A stretch of DNA of 64,000 nt from Planctomycetota bacterium (GCA_021414025.1 JAIOPG010000002.1:620001-684000), one strand, 5' to 3'; positions 25,503 through 33,748 are shown, counted from the first letter of the stretch. A program made the numbers and translations. The notes: generated from the letters alone by a model not told the origin.

Positions 25503-27319
25503 TCTTTGGGCTTCCACCGCTCCAACTTGTCGTCGCCGCGGAACCAGAGCCAATACAACTCGTAAAGCGGACCCTTGTAAGCGACATTCCTCCAACCTGG
25601 AAAGTGCTCCTCACTTTCGCCGTTCACGGCCTTCTGAAACTCGCCCACGCTCCAGACATAGGGGTGGCCTTCCCGCACTTCGTAGTTGATTGATTTTCCG
25701 GTCCAAGGATCGAATGGCACGGCGCTGAGATAGGTCGGTACCAACTCATCCAGTCTCACGGGCCATGCGCCGCCATGAGCACGGCGATACTGCGTTAGCG
25801 CAATGGCAGTCTGGGCGGCCGCGCATTGCGACTCGCCCAAGCGTCGAGCCGTTGCAGACCAGCTAAAAGCAGGTATCAACATGCGCGGGATGGCCCATTT
25901 TGACTGGGCCAACTCATTGTCGCCCAAAACGGTTCGCATGGACCGACCGATCAAGCCTTGCTCAAACGAAAAGTCTTGCTGCCAGAGAGGCCGTTTCGCC
26001 TGCTCCGCGGCCTTTCGGATCATCGCGTCGTAGAGTTCGTTGACTTCCTTGCGCGACGCGTTTGCAAAGGCGCCCGTCGGCGCAAGCACCGAGCGATCCA
26101 TCGATATGCCGGAGTCATCGTAGTTGACCACCGAACCGGGCGTCGACCTCATCACCAACAATCTCACCAACGAGGAACCGTAGACCGGATTGAAAACGCC
26201 ATCGCCCGAACCATTGTCCGAATAGGCGCGCTGAAGGAAGTCTTGTACGGCAATTGGCTCTGTTGTGAGATCAAGCTCGAAGTCGCTCGCAGGAATGCTT
26301 CCCAGCAGGTCCGCGAGTTGCCTCAGTTGATCATCGCTCAGCGCGTCGGGGCGCCACTCCATCGCCATGATGATTCGGGTGAATGCAAAGTCGCGGATGG
26401 AGGTACCCCAGTGCTGAGATCCGACCAGCATTCCCTCTTCGGCATGATGGGAGATCCTGATCATCGAATTGATGTCTCGAATGAAGCGAGCGCCGTCGCC
26501 TTCTTCGATCGACATGAGTGAGTCGGTTCCAAGGAACCTTGCCGCGCCACAAAGCGTCCATGCATTGGGAAGTTCTATGTCGAATCCGAAATAATGCGAA
26601 GCGCGCATGAAGCTGGAGTGATAGTTGCCATAGATGTCTGCATCTTCCAATTTGGGTTGTGTGCTCGGCACATAGCCAAGCGCGGGCATGGAAGCTGCCC
26701 GCACGATCGCGTCGATGCCGGCGCGGCGCTCACGCATCACCTTGCACTGGAGAGTCCATGATGCCTGATTCGGAATCGCATTCCCCTGTTCTATGCCGAG
26801 GCTCTCGAAAGTCAATGAACTGCCGGGCAATCGCCAATCGGTACGCGTTGGATCCGGGGTATCCATGATCGGATCTGCCAGCGCGATCAACCCCTGCTTG
26901 TAGATGGGCCAGCCGCGATCCTGCTCTGCAACCATTGGGAACGTGGCGAGATATCGTTCAAGCGCATCGAAAGTGATGACTGGCGATTGCAGCCAGAGAT
27001 ACCAGATGCTACCGGCGTACAACAAAATGCACGCAACGAACGACCATCCCCCCGCGATGCGCAGTTGCCGCAGTGCGCGGTCGAAAGGTGGCCGCTTGGC
27101 GATTGCGCCGGCGCGGACGCTCTTGGCCGAGGCCTTCGCCACTCCGAACGCTGCAATCAATTGTGCGACGGACTTCCCGGAATCCAGCCCGTCGCGGAAG
27201 TGCGCCGCCAATTCCCGCTCGATGTCCGCGCGCTCGCCTTTGCGAAGACGCGTCCGCCTCACGACCTTGGCGATCAGCCTTTGAATCTCGAAAGGAAGTT
27301 GTTTGACTTCGGCGTTCAT
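25499..27319 (-). CDS. HAAS-like/permease-prefix membrane protein, tandem paralog A
   Basis: The 606-residue protein is the upstream copy of the tandem pair. It has the same HAAS-like prefix (VVRRTRLRKGERADIERELAAHFRDGLDSG), one membrane helix at about residues 85-105 and the same extracytoplasmic layout ending DPWTGKSINYEVREGHPYVWSVGEF. DNA and protein similarity to its neighbour indicates a local duplication. The PadR gene ends 5 bases before its ATG, so the three genes form one operon. PadR-HAAS pairs usually sense envelope or small-molecule stress, and these proteins may be the regulated output; that is inference. Confidence 0.82.
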   Translation of the reverse strand: MNAEVKQLPFEIQRLIAKVVRRTRLRKGERADIERELAAHFRDGLDSGKSVAQLIAAFGVAKASAKSVRAGAIAKRPPFDRALRQLRIAGGWSFVACILLYAGSIWYLWLQSPVITFDALERYLATFPMVAEQDRGWPIYKQGLIALADPIMDTPDPTRTDWRLPGSSLTFESLGIEQGNAIPNQASWTLQCKVMRERRAGIDAIVRAASMPALGYVPSTQPKLEDADIYGNYHSSFMRASHYFGFDIELPNAWTLCGAARFLGTDSLMSIEEGDGARFIRDINSMIRISHHAEEGMLVGSQHWGTSIRDFAFTRIIMAMEWRPDALSDDQLRQLADLLGSIPASDFELDLTTEPIAVQDFLQRAYSDNGSGDGVFNPVYGSSLVRLLVMRSTPGSVVNYDDSGISMDRSVLAPTGAFANASRKEVNELYDAMIRKAAEQAKRPLWQQDFSFEQGLIGRSMRTVLGDNELAQSKWAIPRMLIPAFSWSATARRLGESQCAAAQTAIALTQYRRAHGGAWPVRLDELVPTYLSAVPFDPWTGKSINYEVREGHPYVWSVGEFQKAVNGESEEHFPGWRNVAYKGPLYELYWLWFRGDDKLERWKPKE

Positions 27320-27324
27320 GACTC

Positions 27325-27702
27325 TCAAACGAAGCAAGGTGCGGCCGCCGGCGCATTGCTCATCACCAGCCGCTCGAACGCCCGCACGACGCCCAGCGCC
27401 TCCATGGCGTGCGTCATCGCCTTCCACTGCTTCGAATCCTCGGCCAGGCGTTTCTTGCCCGACGCAGTCAGCCGGTAGTACTTGCGCGGCCGCGCCCCCT
27501 CTTCGTCCCAGCGGCTGGCGACCAGCTTCTTGCCCTCCAGGTTGTAGAGCAGCGGATAGAGCGTGCTCTGCCCCATCTCGAAGACGCCTTCCGTCTGTTT
27601 TTCAATCGCTTCGACCAGCTCGTAGCCGTACATCTCGCGGCGCTCGAGGAGTTTGAGGATGGCGAGAGTTCCGGTGCCACGCATGAGTTCGCGGTCGATC
27701 AT
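27325..27702 (-). CDS. PadR family transcriptional regulator
   Basis: The 125-residue DNA-binding protein has a winged helix with the PadR signature: LMRGTGTLAILKLLERREMYGYELVEAI, GVFEMGQSTLYPLLYNLEGKKLVAS and RKYYRLTASGKKRLAE. It should bind the palindrome at 27735-27754 and repress its own operon. AAAGGAA lies 7 bases before the ATG. It is followed by the two HAAS-like genes. The inducer cannot be inferred. Confidence 0.93.
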   Translation of the reverse strand: MIDRELMRGTGTLAILKLLERREMYGYELVEAIEKQTEGVFEMGQSTLYPLLYNLEGKKLVASRWDEEGARPRKYYRLTASGKKRLAEDSKQWKAMTHAMEALGVVRAFERLVMSNAPAAAPCFV

Positions 27703-27734
27703 TGGCGAGTTCCTTTCAGGATGCGGTGCATACT

Positions 27735-27754
27735 ATGTATGGCAAGGCATACGT
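27735..27754. promoter_or_regulatory. Candidate PadR operator palindrome
   Basis: ATGTATG and CATACGT form an inverted repeat with a 6-base spacer (one mismatch in 7 positions). It is about 30 bases upstream of the padR ATG. PadR operators are typically ATGT-N8-ACAT type, so position and shape fit an autoregulatory site. A second GCATAC copy lies just before the repeat. Confidence 0.55.
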
Positions 27755-27777
27755 GCAATCCGGACATGCAGATCCTG

Positions 27778-27828
27778 AAAAATAAAAACCGGCGGCAGGT
27801 TCGGGTCTGAGCCCTGGCCTGCCGCCGG
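27778..27828 (-). terminator. Rho-independent terminator of the DUF1579 gene
   Basis: A perfect 11-pair stem (CCGGCGGCAGG with CCTGCCGCCGG) with an 18-base loop is followed on the minus strand by TTTTTATTTTT. It lies about 30 bases after the stop at 27861 and separates this gene from the padR operon. Confidence 0.85.
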
Positions 27829-27860
27829 CGATTTCACTCAATGAAATGAACCGAACGGTC

Positions 27861-28568
27861 TCAGTTCGACTTGGTCATGGCCCCGGGCTTGCGGGTCATG
27901 GAAAGCTCCATCATCTTGAACTCCTTGCCGCTCTTGGGATCAATGCCGTACATCTCATTGATGACGGTGTCCTTGGTGGGGTGCTTCACCACTTCGCGCA
28001 TGGTCACCGGCTTGTTGGTGATCGGGCAGGTGTAGTTGTAGGTCCAGGTCATCGTGCCGTCGGAGGCCAGCTCGCCCTTGCCGTTCATCATGCCGGAACC
28101 GCAATTGTCGAGCCAGGTCGACTGGAACTGCTTGGTGACATTGTCGTAGCCGTAGATGCCGAGGCCATGGAACGGCATTCCGCCCATGTCGCCGGTGGCT
28201 TCACACTTGGTGAAGCGGCCATCCATGATGGATGTGATGACCGTGGTGCACGGAGACTTCATCGGCTCTGCGCCGGGCTTCATCCACATGGTGTTGGTGC
28301 CGGTCCAGGTGCCGACGCCTTCCATCAGCTTTGCCTGCATCGGGCCGGGAGCTGCAGCTTCCATGCACTTCTGCATGTCCTTCATGTCTTCCTCGGTCAT
28401 GCCGGGAGGAAGCGGAACGCCCTGCACGGGAGTGGCGCCCTTGGTGGTGCCCTTGGCGGTGGCGGTGGTTCCCTTGGTCGGCGTGCCGTCCTTGGAATTC
28501 TGTGCGTAGGCGATTGAAGCGGCCATGGCGGCGACGGTGACGAGAACAAGACTGATGCGACGATTCAT
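27861..28568 (-). CDS. Secreted DUF1579 family protein
   Basis: The 235-residue product has a signal peptide (ISLVLVTVAAMAASIAYAQ), a Thr/Lys-rich linker, and a DUF1579-like domain (VGTWTGTNTMWMKPGAEPMKSPCTT, GLGIYGYDNVTKQFQSTWLDNCGSGMMNGKGELASDGTMTWTYN). The fold is probably lipocalin-like; the ligand is unknown. AAAGGAA lies before the ATG. A candidate TACAAT -10 element lies at 28629-28634 with TTGCCC 15 bases upstream, but this is weak. It is divergent from the DUF4139 gene. Confidence 0.82.
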   Translation of the reverse strand: MNRRISLVLVTVAAMAASIAYAQNSKDGTPTKGTTATAKGTTKGATPVQGVPLPPGMTEEDMKDMQKCMEAAAPGPMQAKLMEGVGTWTGTNTMWMKPGAEPMKSPCTTVITSIMDGRFTKCEATGDMGGMPFHGLGIYGYDNVTKQFQSTWLDNCGSGMMNGKGELASDGTMTWTYNYTCPITNKPVTMREVVKHPTKDTVINEMYGIDPKSGKEFKMMELSMTRKPGAMTKSN

Positions 28569-28628
28569 GATGGTTTCCTTTGGAAAGTTTTTGTATGAGC
28601 CATCCCCCGAGGACGGCAACGGTTGGAA

Positions 28629-28655
28629 ATTGTACCCAAACTCCAAGCGGGGCAA
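28629..28655 (-). promoter_or_regulatory. Weak candidate sigma70-type promoter for the DUF1579 gene
   Basis: On the minus strand TTGCCC (28650-28655) and TACAAT (28629-28634) are 15 bases apart, about 60 bases before the start codon. The spacing is shorter than ideal and the region is shared with the divergent gene, so this is a guess. Confidence 0.3.
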
Positions 28656-28685
28656 GCACCTCTGATCCCATCTATTCTGCCCCCC

Positions 28686-30368
28686 ATGAAATCCTTCCTA
28701 TCCATTTGGGGGGCGTTTTTGGCCGCCACCCTCGTTTCCGCCGCTCCAACGCCGGTCACTTCCACCATCAGCGCCGTCACGGTCTACACCGACCGTGCCG
28801 TGGTCACTCGCACCGCCAGCGTCAAACTGTCCGCCGGCATCACCGAACTGCTCTTCGCCAACCTTCCCCAGGCCCTCAACGAGAGCTCCCTGCAGGTCAG
28901 CGGCAAGGGCACCGCGCAGGCCACCATTCTCGATGTCAGTTCCAAGCAGACCTATGTCGACTTCACTCCGAACCCGCGCGTCAAGGAGCTCGACGACCTG
29001 CTGCGCGCCCTGCAGAAGGAAATGCGCGGACTCGACGACCGCAACAGCGTGCTGCAGTCGCAGAGCAAGATTCTGGATCAGATGGAGAACGCACTCTTTG
29101 CTCCCCCGGCCAAGGACGTGCCGCGGCCAGACCTGGCCCAGTTCACCAACGCGCTCGCCTTCCTGACCGAGCAGAAGACCAAAATCCTCGCCGACCGCGC
29201 CCAACTGGACGAGCAGCGCGTGGACCTGACCAACAAGATCAACACCGCACGAAACCAGCTCAACGAGCTGCGCGGCGCCACCGGCCGCGGCTACAAGAGC
29301 ATCACCGTGCGCGTCAACGCCGCCCAGGCCGGCACGCTGGATCTTTCGCTTTCCTACACCGTGCCCGGAGCGAGTTGGTTCCCCAGCTACGACGCAAGGA
29401 TCTTGAGCAGCGATCACAATGTGGCTCTCGACTACTTCGGAATCGTCCGCCAGAGCACTGGGGAGGAGTGGAAGGATGTCGCCCTCACGCTCTCGACCGC
29501 GCGGCCGGGACTCGGCGGCGCTGCGCCCGTGCTGAGCGTCTGGAATCTCGACGTGTTCATCCCGCGCCCGGCCTCCGCCCCCGCGGAAGCCGCCTCGGGC
29601 GCCGTAATGGACAAGGTCGCCAGCAAGAGGGAGGTGAACGCGTCAGTGAACATGCAGGGCTTGACCAACAACGCCCCGAGTCCCTCCGGCGGCGCGGATG
29701 ACTACAAGGACCGCGACGCCGAAATGGCCGAGGCCACGATCGAAGCTGGCGCCACCAGCGCCTCCTTCAAGATCGCCACTCCGGTCAGCGTGCCCAGCGA
29801 CAACGCGCCGCAGAAGGTGCCGATCACCTCGGAGAAGTTGACGGCCAACCCCGAGTACCTGACTGTGCCCAAGCGCCAGGCGACCGCCTTCCTCACCGCC
29901 AAGGTCGAGAATTCCTCCGAGTTCCCCCTGCTCGCCGGCAATATGAATGTCTTCCTGGACGGCACCTTTGTCGCCACCAGCGCTCTGCGCACCGTGATGT
30001 CCGGCGAGAAGTTCGACCTGGCCCTGGGCGCCGACGAGGGCATCGGCGTGAAGTACAAGCGGGTCAACAAGTTCACCGAGGAGACCGGCCTGACCAACTC
30101 CGGCAAGCGCATCATCTACGAGTACCTGATCACCATCCAGAACAATAAGCAGACTCCCGAGCGCGTGATCGTGGCCGATCAGGTGCCGATCTCGCGCAAC
30201 GAGAAGGTCGTGGTGCGCCTGCTTTCTTCGGACGCCAAGGAAGTGAAGCCGACCGACGAGGGCACGCTCAAGTGGACGCTCGACCTGAAGCCCGGCGAGA
30301 AGCGCGAGCTGACCGTGAAGTTCGCCGTGGAATACGCCAACGATGTGATTGTGACGGGGCTGGAATGA
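28686..30368 (+). CDS. DUF4139/DUF4140 protein (MuiA-like mucoidy inhibitor)
   Basis: The 560-residue product has a signal peptide (FLSIWGAFLAATLVSA). It shows the DUF4140 N-terminal block (VTVYTDRAVVTRTASVKL, LLFANLPQALNESSLQVSG), a predicted coiled coil around residues 90-205, and a DUF4139 C-terminal beta domain (SWFPSYDARILSSDHNVALDYFGIVRQSTGEEWKDVALTLSTARPGL, and VKYKRVNKFTEETG). These proteins affect envelope polysaccharide in some bacteria, but the biochemical role is not known. The ATG at 28686 has no strong ribosome site; an upstream frame exists but signal-peptide logic favours this start. It is coupled to the next gene by ATGA. Confidence 0.88.
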   Translation: MKSFLSIWGAFLAATLVSAAPTPVTSTISAVTVYTDRAVVTRTASVKLSAGITELLFANLPQALNESSLQVSGKGTAQATILDVSSKQTYVDFTPNPRVKELDDLLRALQKEMRGLDDRNSVLQSQSKILDQMENALFAPPAKDVPRPDLAQFTNALAFLTEQKTKILADRAQLDEQRVDLTNKINTARNQLNELRGATGRGYKSITVRVNAAQAGTLDLSLSYTVPGASWFPSYDARILSSDHNVALDYFGIVRQSTGEEWKDVALTLSTARPGLGGAAPVLSVWNLDVFIPRPASAPAEAASGAVMDKVASKREVNASVNMQGLTNNAPSPSGGADDYKDRDAEMAEATIEAGATSASFKIATPVSVPSDNAPQKVPITSEKLTANPEYLTVPKRQATAFLTAKVENSSEFPLLAGNMNVFLDGTFVATSALRTVMSGEKFDLALGADEGIGVKYKRVNKFTEETGLTNSGKRIIYEYLITIQNNKQTPERVIVADQVPISRNEKVVVRLLSSDAKEVKPTDEGTLKWTLDLKPGEKRELTVKFAVEYANDVIVTGLE

Positions 30369-31075
30369 ATCGAACCCTCCTCACCCCGCTCGCCGCCGCG
30401 TTCCTGCTGTTGACCGCCTGCGCGACCCCGGAGAAGACCATGCCACAGTCGCGCCCCTACACCCTGGTGCTGATCAAGACCGGCCCCATGAGCGGCAAGC
30501 TTTCCAAGGAGGAGAACGACAAGGCCTTCGAGGGGCACTTCGCCAACATGGCGCGGCTGGCTGAAGAGCACAAGCTGGTCCTCGCCGGCCCCTACGGCAA
30601 GGCCCGGCACGAACCGGACCTGCGCGGCCTCTTCGTGATCAATTCCGGCCAGCGCAGCGAGGCGGTCGCGTGGGCCTCGACCGATCCGACCGTGAAGGCC
30701 GGCGTCTTCGTGCTGGACTTCCACGATTTTTCCACCGACGCCCCGCTGCCCGCCCTGCTGGAGCGCAATTTGGAGTTGAAGAGGAAGGACGCTGCCGAAG
30801 GCCGCACGCGCAAACCCGGTGAAGATGCACGCGGCTATGTGATCTTGATCGCCGAGAACCAGGACCTCGCCCGCCGCGAGTTGGCTCCGATGGAGAAGGA
30901 TGGAAGCGTCCTGCTGCTGGCCCGGCTGGATGGCTCTCGCGTCTTCGCCATTCTCGACGCCAAGGACATCGCCGATGCCCAGGCCCGCTACAGCGCCGCG
31001 CTGGGACGCGTCGGCGAGCACACGCTCGACGACTGGTTCGCGACCAACCAGCTCGCGCACTTGCAGGAACTTTGA
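30365..31075 (+). CDS. YCII-domain lipoprotein
   Basis: The 236-residue product has a lipobox signal (AAAFLLLTAC, Cys at residue about 19) and two YCII-like halves: YTLVLIKTGPMSGKLSKEENDKAFEGHFANMARLAEEHKLVLAGPYG with FVLDFHDF, and a second, degenerate copy near RVFAILDAKDIADAQ. YciI-type folds are dimeric small-molecule-binding domains; no catalytic residue is obvious. The start overlaps the DUF4139 stop, so the two envelope proteins are translated together and may act in the same process. Confidence 0.8.
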   Translation: MNRTLLTPLAAAFLLLTACATPEKTMPQSRPYTLVLIKTGPMSGKLSKEENDKAFEGHFANMARLAEEHKLVLAGPYGKARHEPDLRGLFVINSGQRSEAVAWASTDPTVKAGVFVLDFHDFSTDAPLPALLERNLELKRKDAAEGRTRKPGEDARGYVILIAENQDLARRELAPMEKDGSVLLLARLDGSRVFAILDAKDIADAQARYSAALGRVGEHTLDDWFATNQLAHLQEL

Positions 31076-31138
31076 GCCAACCGGATCAGCACCGAACCGC
31101 TCCGCCATGCCATGACGGAGCGCCGGGACCGTGCGAAA

Positions 31139-32623
31139 TCAATTCGTCGGCTCGGCCATCTCGAAGATTTCATCGCTGTCCGTCGCCGTCGAGGGCGGTG
31201 CCGGAGGCGCCGCCTGGTTGGGCGGTGCGGGCGGCATCGGAGGTGCCGAGAAGGGATTGGTGGAGTTGGTGCTGCGCATCTTGGCCTGATCCTCCATGAA
31301 GGATTCGACCGAGGCGCGGACCTCCTCGCTGAAGCCCTCGCGGGCCTTGGCGTCGGGAGCGCCGTCGGCGTCGTAGACGGTCGAGCCCGAGGCGTGGTCG
31401 ACCACCTTCACATGGGTCTTGCCGTCGCGCTCGGACCAGACGATCTCGGCGGCGTCGTCGTTGTACCGCATCTCCGAGACCCGGTTGGAGTTGTTGGAGC
31501 TGCTGGTGGTCGACATGCTGTTGTTGCGAGCCTTGGGCGCCTTGGCGGCGCGGGCCGCGGCGCCGCGTTCGAAGTCCCGCTGCCGGGCGACCATGGCACG
31601 CTCAGCGGCCATGTGCGCCTGCTCCGACGCCATGTGCGCCTGTTCCGCCTGCGCTTCGGCGAGGGCAGCGTGCCCCTGGGCGACCTTGGCGTCATACAGC
31701 GAGTTGACCATTCGGGCTCGCGCGCCCTCGCCCTCCGCGTCAGGGGCGATCATCATCACGTCGCCGTTGAATCCGGCGTCGGCACGCTGGCCGCCCGGCC
31801 CCAGCTTGGGAAGCTTCTTGGAAACGAGCGGCACCATGACGGTCTGCTCCTTGCCTCCGCGCAGATAGGTGACCCCGATCGAATCGCCGGGCTTGTTGGC
31901 GCGGATGAGCACCGAAAGCTGCGCCGTGTTGATGAGCATCTGATCGCCGATGCGCGAGAGCACATCCATTTTCTGCAGACCCGCCTTTTCAGCCGGGCTG
32001 TCCTTCACGACCATGGTCACGACCAGGCCGGTGCCGGGCTTGAGTGGAAGCTGTGCCGCGGTTTCCGCCGAGACCGGCTCGGCGCCGACGCCAAAGAAAG
32101 CGGCGTTCTCGTCGTACTCCACGGGTCCCAACGCGTTGCCGGTCCAGAACTGCCCGGCGCGCAGCGCCCCGAGGTTGTTCAGTCCGCCGTTGGCCATGCC
32201 CTGGGCGACCATGACCTTGATCTCGTCGCCGAACTCGCCGTTGTCGGCCATTTCGAACAGCTCCTCGTGCAGATCCTCCCCATCGACCTCGATCACCTGG
32301 TCATCGCCGCCCGCGGCGCCGCTCTTGTGGACGCGAATGCGCTTCTTGCCGTCGGCGTCGGTGGTGACGGCGTTCTTGCCGTCGGCGCTGAGCACGATGG
32401 TGTGCGTCTTGGAGTCGTTGGAGCCCGTGCCAACAGTCGCTCCGGTTAAATGTCCGGTCGTACTCTTTGACTTCGGCGTGCCATTGGTTGTCTTGTAGGT
32501 CGAACTCACCTTGTCGGACTTCGCCTCCTGCGGCGCGGCAGCCTGGCCCTGGCCGGACCTGTCTTGATTGTTGGGAGTGCAGGCGACGGCGAGAACGAAC
32601 AGCGGTGCGATGAACGGATTCAT
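31139..32623 (-). CDS. PDZ-domain lipoprotein
   Basis: The 494-residue protein has a lipobox (IAPLFVLAVAC, Cys around residue 15), a Thr/Ser/Lys-rich linker, an acidic region and one PDZ domain (GLVVTMVVKDSPAEKAGLQKMDVLSRIGDQML). A predicted helix near residues 320-350 contains an exact-type 7-residue repeat (EQAHMAS, EQAHMAA, ERAMVAR) encoded by a 21-base tandem repeat, then an Asn/Ser-rich tail. There is no protease catalytic triad. It is the last gene of the ECF sigma operon, so it could be the regulated output or a sensor. The start at 32623 follows the lipoprotein signal; the frame upstream is not coding. Confidence 0.8.
   Translation of the reverse strand: MNPFIAPLFVLAVACTPNNQDRSGQGQAAAPQEAKSDKVSSTYKTTNGTPKSKSTTGHLTGATVGTGSNDSKTHTIVLSADGKNAVTTDADGKKRIRVHKSGAAGGDDQVIEVDGEDLHEELFEMADNGEFGDEIKVMVAQGMANGGLNNLGALRAGQFWTGNALGPVEYDENAAFFGVGAEPVSAETAAQLPLKPGTGLVVTMVVKDSPAEKAGLQKMDVLSRIGDQMLINTAQLSVLIRANKPGDSIGVTYLRGGKEQTVMVPLVSKKLPKLGPGGQRADAGFNGDVMMIAPDAEGEGARARMVNSLYDAKVAQGHAALAEAQAEQAHMASEQAHMAAERAMVARQRDFERGAAARAAKAPKARNNSMSTTSSSNNSNRVSEMRYNDDAAEIVWSERDGKTHVKVVDHASGSTVYDADGAPDAKAREGFSEEVRASVESFMEDQAKMRSTNSTNPFSAPPMPPAPPNQAAPPAPPSTATDSDEIFEMAEPTN
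31592..31651. repeat. Tandem 21-base repeat inside the PDZ lipoprotein gene
   Basis: Two near-identical 21-base units lie at 31610-31630 and 31631-31651, with a partial 18-base copy at 31592-31609. They encode heptads on the minus strand (EQAHMAS, EQAHMAA) and can expand or contract by slippage without shifting the frame. The heptad character suggests a coiled coil. Confidence 0.7.
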
Positions 32624-32661
32624 GAGTGCTCCTTTGAAAGGCATGGCTTGGTTGAACAAAT

Positions 32662-33108
32662 TCAGTCGGCGCAGGGGCGTCCGACCATGAGGCGTGGCTC
32701 GAGCGAGTTGATTTCGATGGTGGCTCCGCGGACGGGGTCGCGGAACTTCTCGGTGCGGATGTAGAGGGTGCCCGCGGAGCGGACGACATCGCCGCTGGGC
32801 AGCTCGCGGGCGCCGAAGTCGGTGAAACCGGCGGTCTTCCATTCGGTGCCCACCGGCACCCAGTCGCGCCCCGCGGCGGAGCGCAGCGACCAGCCGATGG
32901 CCAGGCCCGCAGCGACGAAGAAGATCGCGGCCGCGGCGGCCGGCCAGCGCATGCGGCTGATCATGGGGCGGGACTCGAAGTGGGCGGTGGCGGCGACGCG
33001 CCGGTCGAGGTGGTCGGAGGGACGGCGGTGCGGAAGCTCGGCGACCAGTCGCTCAAGCTCGAGGTCGGCGGCCAAAACAATGCCGGTGTTGGATTCGTTG
33101 TCGTTCAT
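32662..33108 (-). CDS. Putative anti-sigma factor, single membrane helix
   Basis: The 148-residue protein has an N-terminal cytoplasmic part (LELERLVAELPHRRPSDHLDRRVAATAHF), one membrane helix (PAAAAAIFFVAAGLAIGWSL) and an extracytoplasmic part with a beta-like WVPVGTEWKTAGFTDFG. The layout, with a short cytoplasmic helix, one membrane pass and an external sensor, fits a regulator of the neighbouring ECF sigma factor. There is no classic ZAS zinc motif (no HxxxCxxC), so the mode of binding is uncertain. Its start overlaps the stop of the small gene at 33105. Confidence 0.65.
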   Translation of the reverse strand: MNDNESNTGIVLAADLELERLVAELPHRRPSDHLDRRVAATAHFESRPMISRMRWPAAAAAIFFVAAGLAIGWSLRSAAGRDWVPVGTEWKTAGFTDFGARELPSGDVVRSAGTLYIRTEKFRDPVRGATIEINSLEPRLMVGRPCAD

Positions 33109-33271
33109 GCGTTCACCTGTTCATACTGCGTGCGAAGGGCGACCCGGGCATCAAGAAAATCGCTCGGGCGGCGAAAAGGAAGCGTCGCCAGAAGAAGTTC
33201 GATCTCGAGGTCGGTGACCAGCGCGATGCGGACATTGGCATTGGAGTGGTTCATGCGTTCACCTGTTCATA
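33103..33271. repeat. Tandem duplication of the sigma/anti-sigma junction
   Basis: The 23 bases at 33103-33125 recur identically at 33249-33271, offset 146 bases, and the similarity continues with changes through the rest of the unit. The unit includes the end of the sigma gene and the start of the anti-sigma gene. Confidence 0.8.
33105..33254 (-). CDS. 49-codon duplicated gene between sigma factor and anti-sigma factor
   Basis: A start ATG at 33254 overlaps the sigma stop (ATGA), and the stop TGA at 33105-33107 overlaps the anti-sigma ATG. The peptide begins MNHSNANVRIALVTDLEIE and continues LLLATLPFRRPSDFLDARVAL, clearly related to the anti-sigma N-terminus (VLAADLELERLVAELPHRRPSDHLDRRVAA). 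It ends LRTQYEQVNA, nearly the same as the sigma C-terminus LRSQYEQVNA. So the gene arose from a diverged tandem duplication of about 146 bases spanning the junction. Whether the peptide competes with the anti-sigma factor is unknown. Confidence 0.75.
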   Translation of the reverse strand: MNHSNANVRIALVTDLEIELLLATLPFRRPSDFLDARVALRTQYEQVNA

Positions 33272-33748
33272 TTGGCTGCGAAGTTGGGTCACGGCGCGGT
33301 GGTAGCGGGCGGCGATGGTGCCCAGTGGCGCCCCGACCACCGTTGCGATCTGCTCGAATCCCAGCCGCGACACCGCCCGCAGCAGGATCACTTCCTGCTG
33401 TTCGGGAGGCAGAGCGTCGACCGCCTCCCGAAGCCGCCGCGCTGCGCTTTGATCCGAGGCACGCAGCGCGGGGTCGGGCAGACGTTTGTCGAAGAGTGAT
33501 CCGTCGGCGGTTGAAGCGCTGCGCACGCGGCGTCGACGGCAAAGGTCGATGGCCGCGTTGCGAACGGCGGTGTAGAGATAGGCCACAGGGTCGCCTTCGG
33601 GGGGCCTGCCGCGGGCGAGCACCCGGTGCACGCCATCGTGCACGGCGTCTTCGGCCAAGCCCGGGTCGCGGAGCACGGTCAAAGCCATTGAAAGCAGGCC
33701 CTGTCGGTGATCGGCGTAGAGGATGCTGGTGGACTCGGCGTGGTGCAT
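33251..33748 (-). CDS. ECF RNA polymerase sigma factor
   Basis: The 165-residue protein has sigma-2 (LYADHRQGLLSMALTVLRDPGLAEDAVHDGVHRVLAR, YLYTAVRNAAIDLCRRRR) and sigma-4 (LREAVDALPPEQQEVILLRAVSRLGFEQIATVVGAPLGTIAARYHRAVTQLR) regions, no sigma-3, the ECF layout. The start is ATG 33748; an upstream frame of 17 residues is less likely. It directs polymerase to stress or envelope promoters. The next three genes on the strand, all coupled or nearly so, are the duplicated 49-codon gene, the putative anti-sigma factor and the PDZ lipoprotein. Confidence 0.93.
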   Translation of the reverse strand: MHHAESTSILYADHRQGLLSMALTVLRDPGLAEDAVHDGVHRVLARGRPPEGDPVAYLYTAVRNAAIDLCRRRRVRSASTADGSLFDKRLPDPALRASDQSAARRLREAVDALPPEQQEVILLRAVSRLGFEQIATVVGAPLGTIAARYHRAVTQLRSQYEQVNA

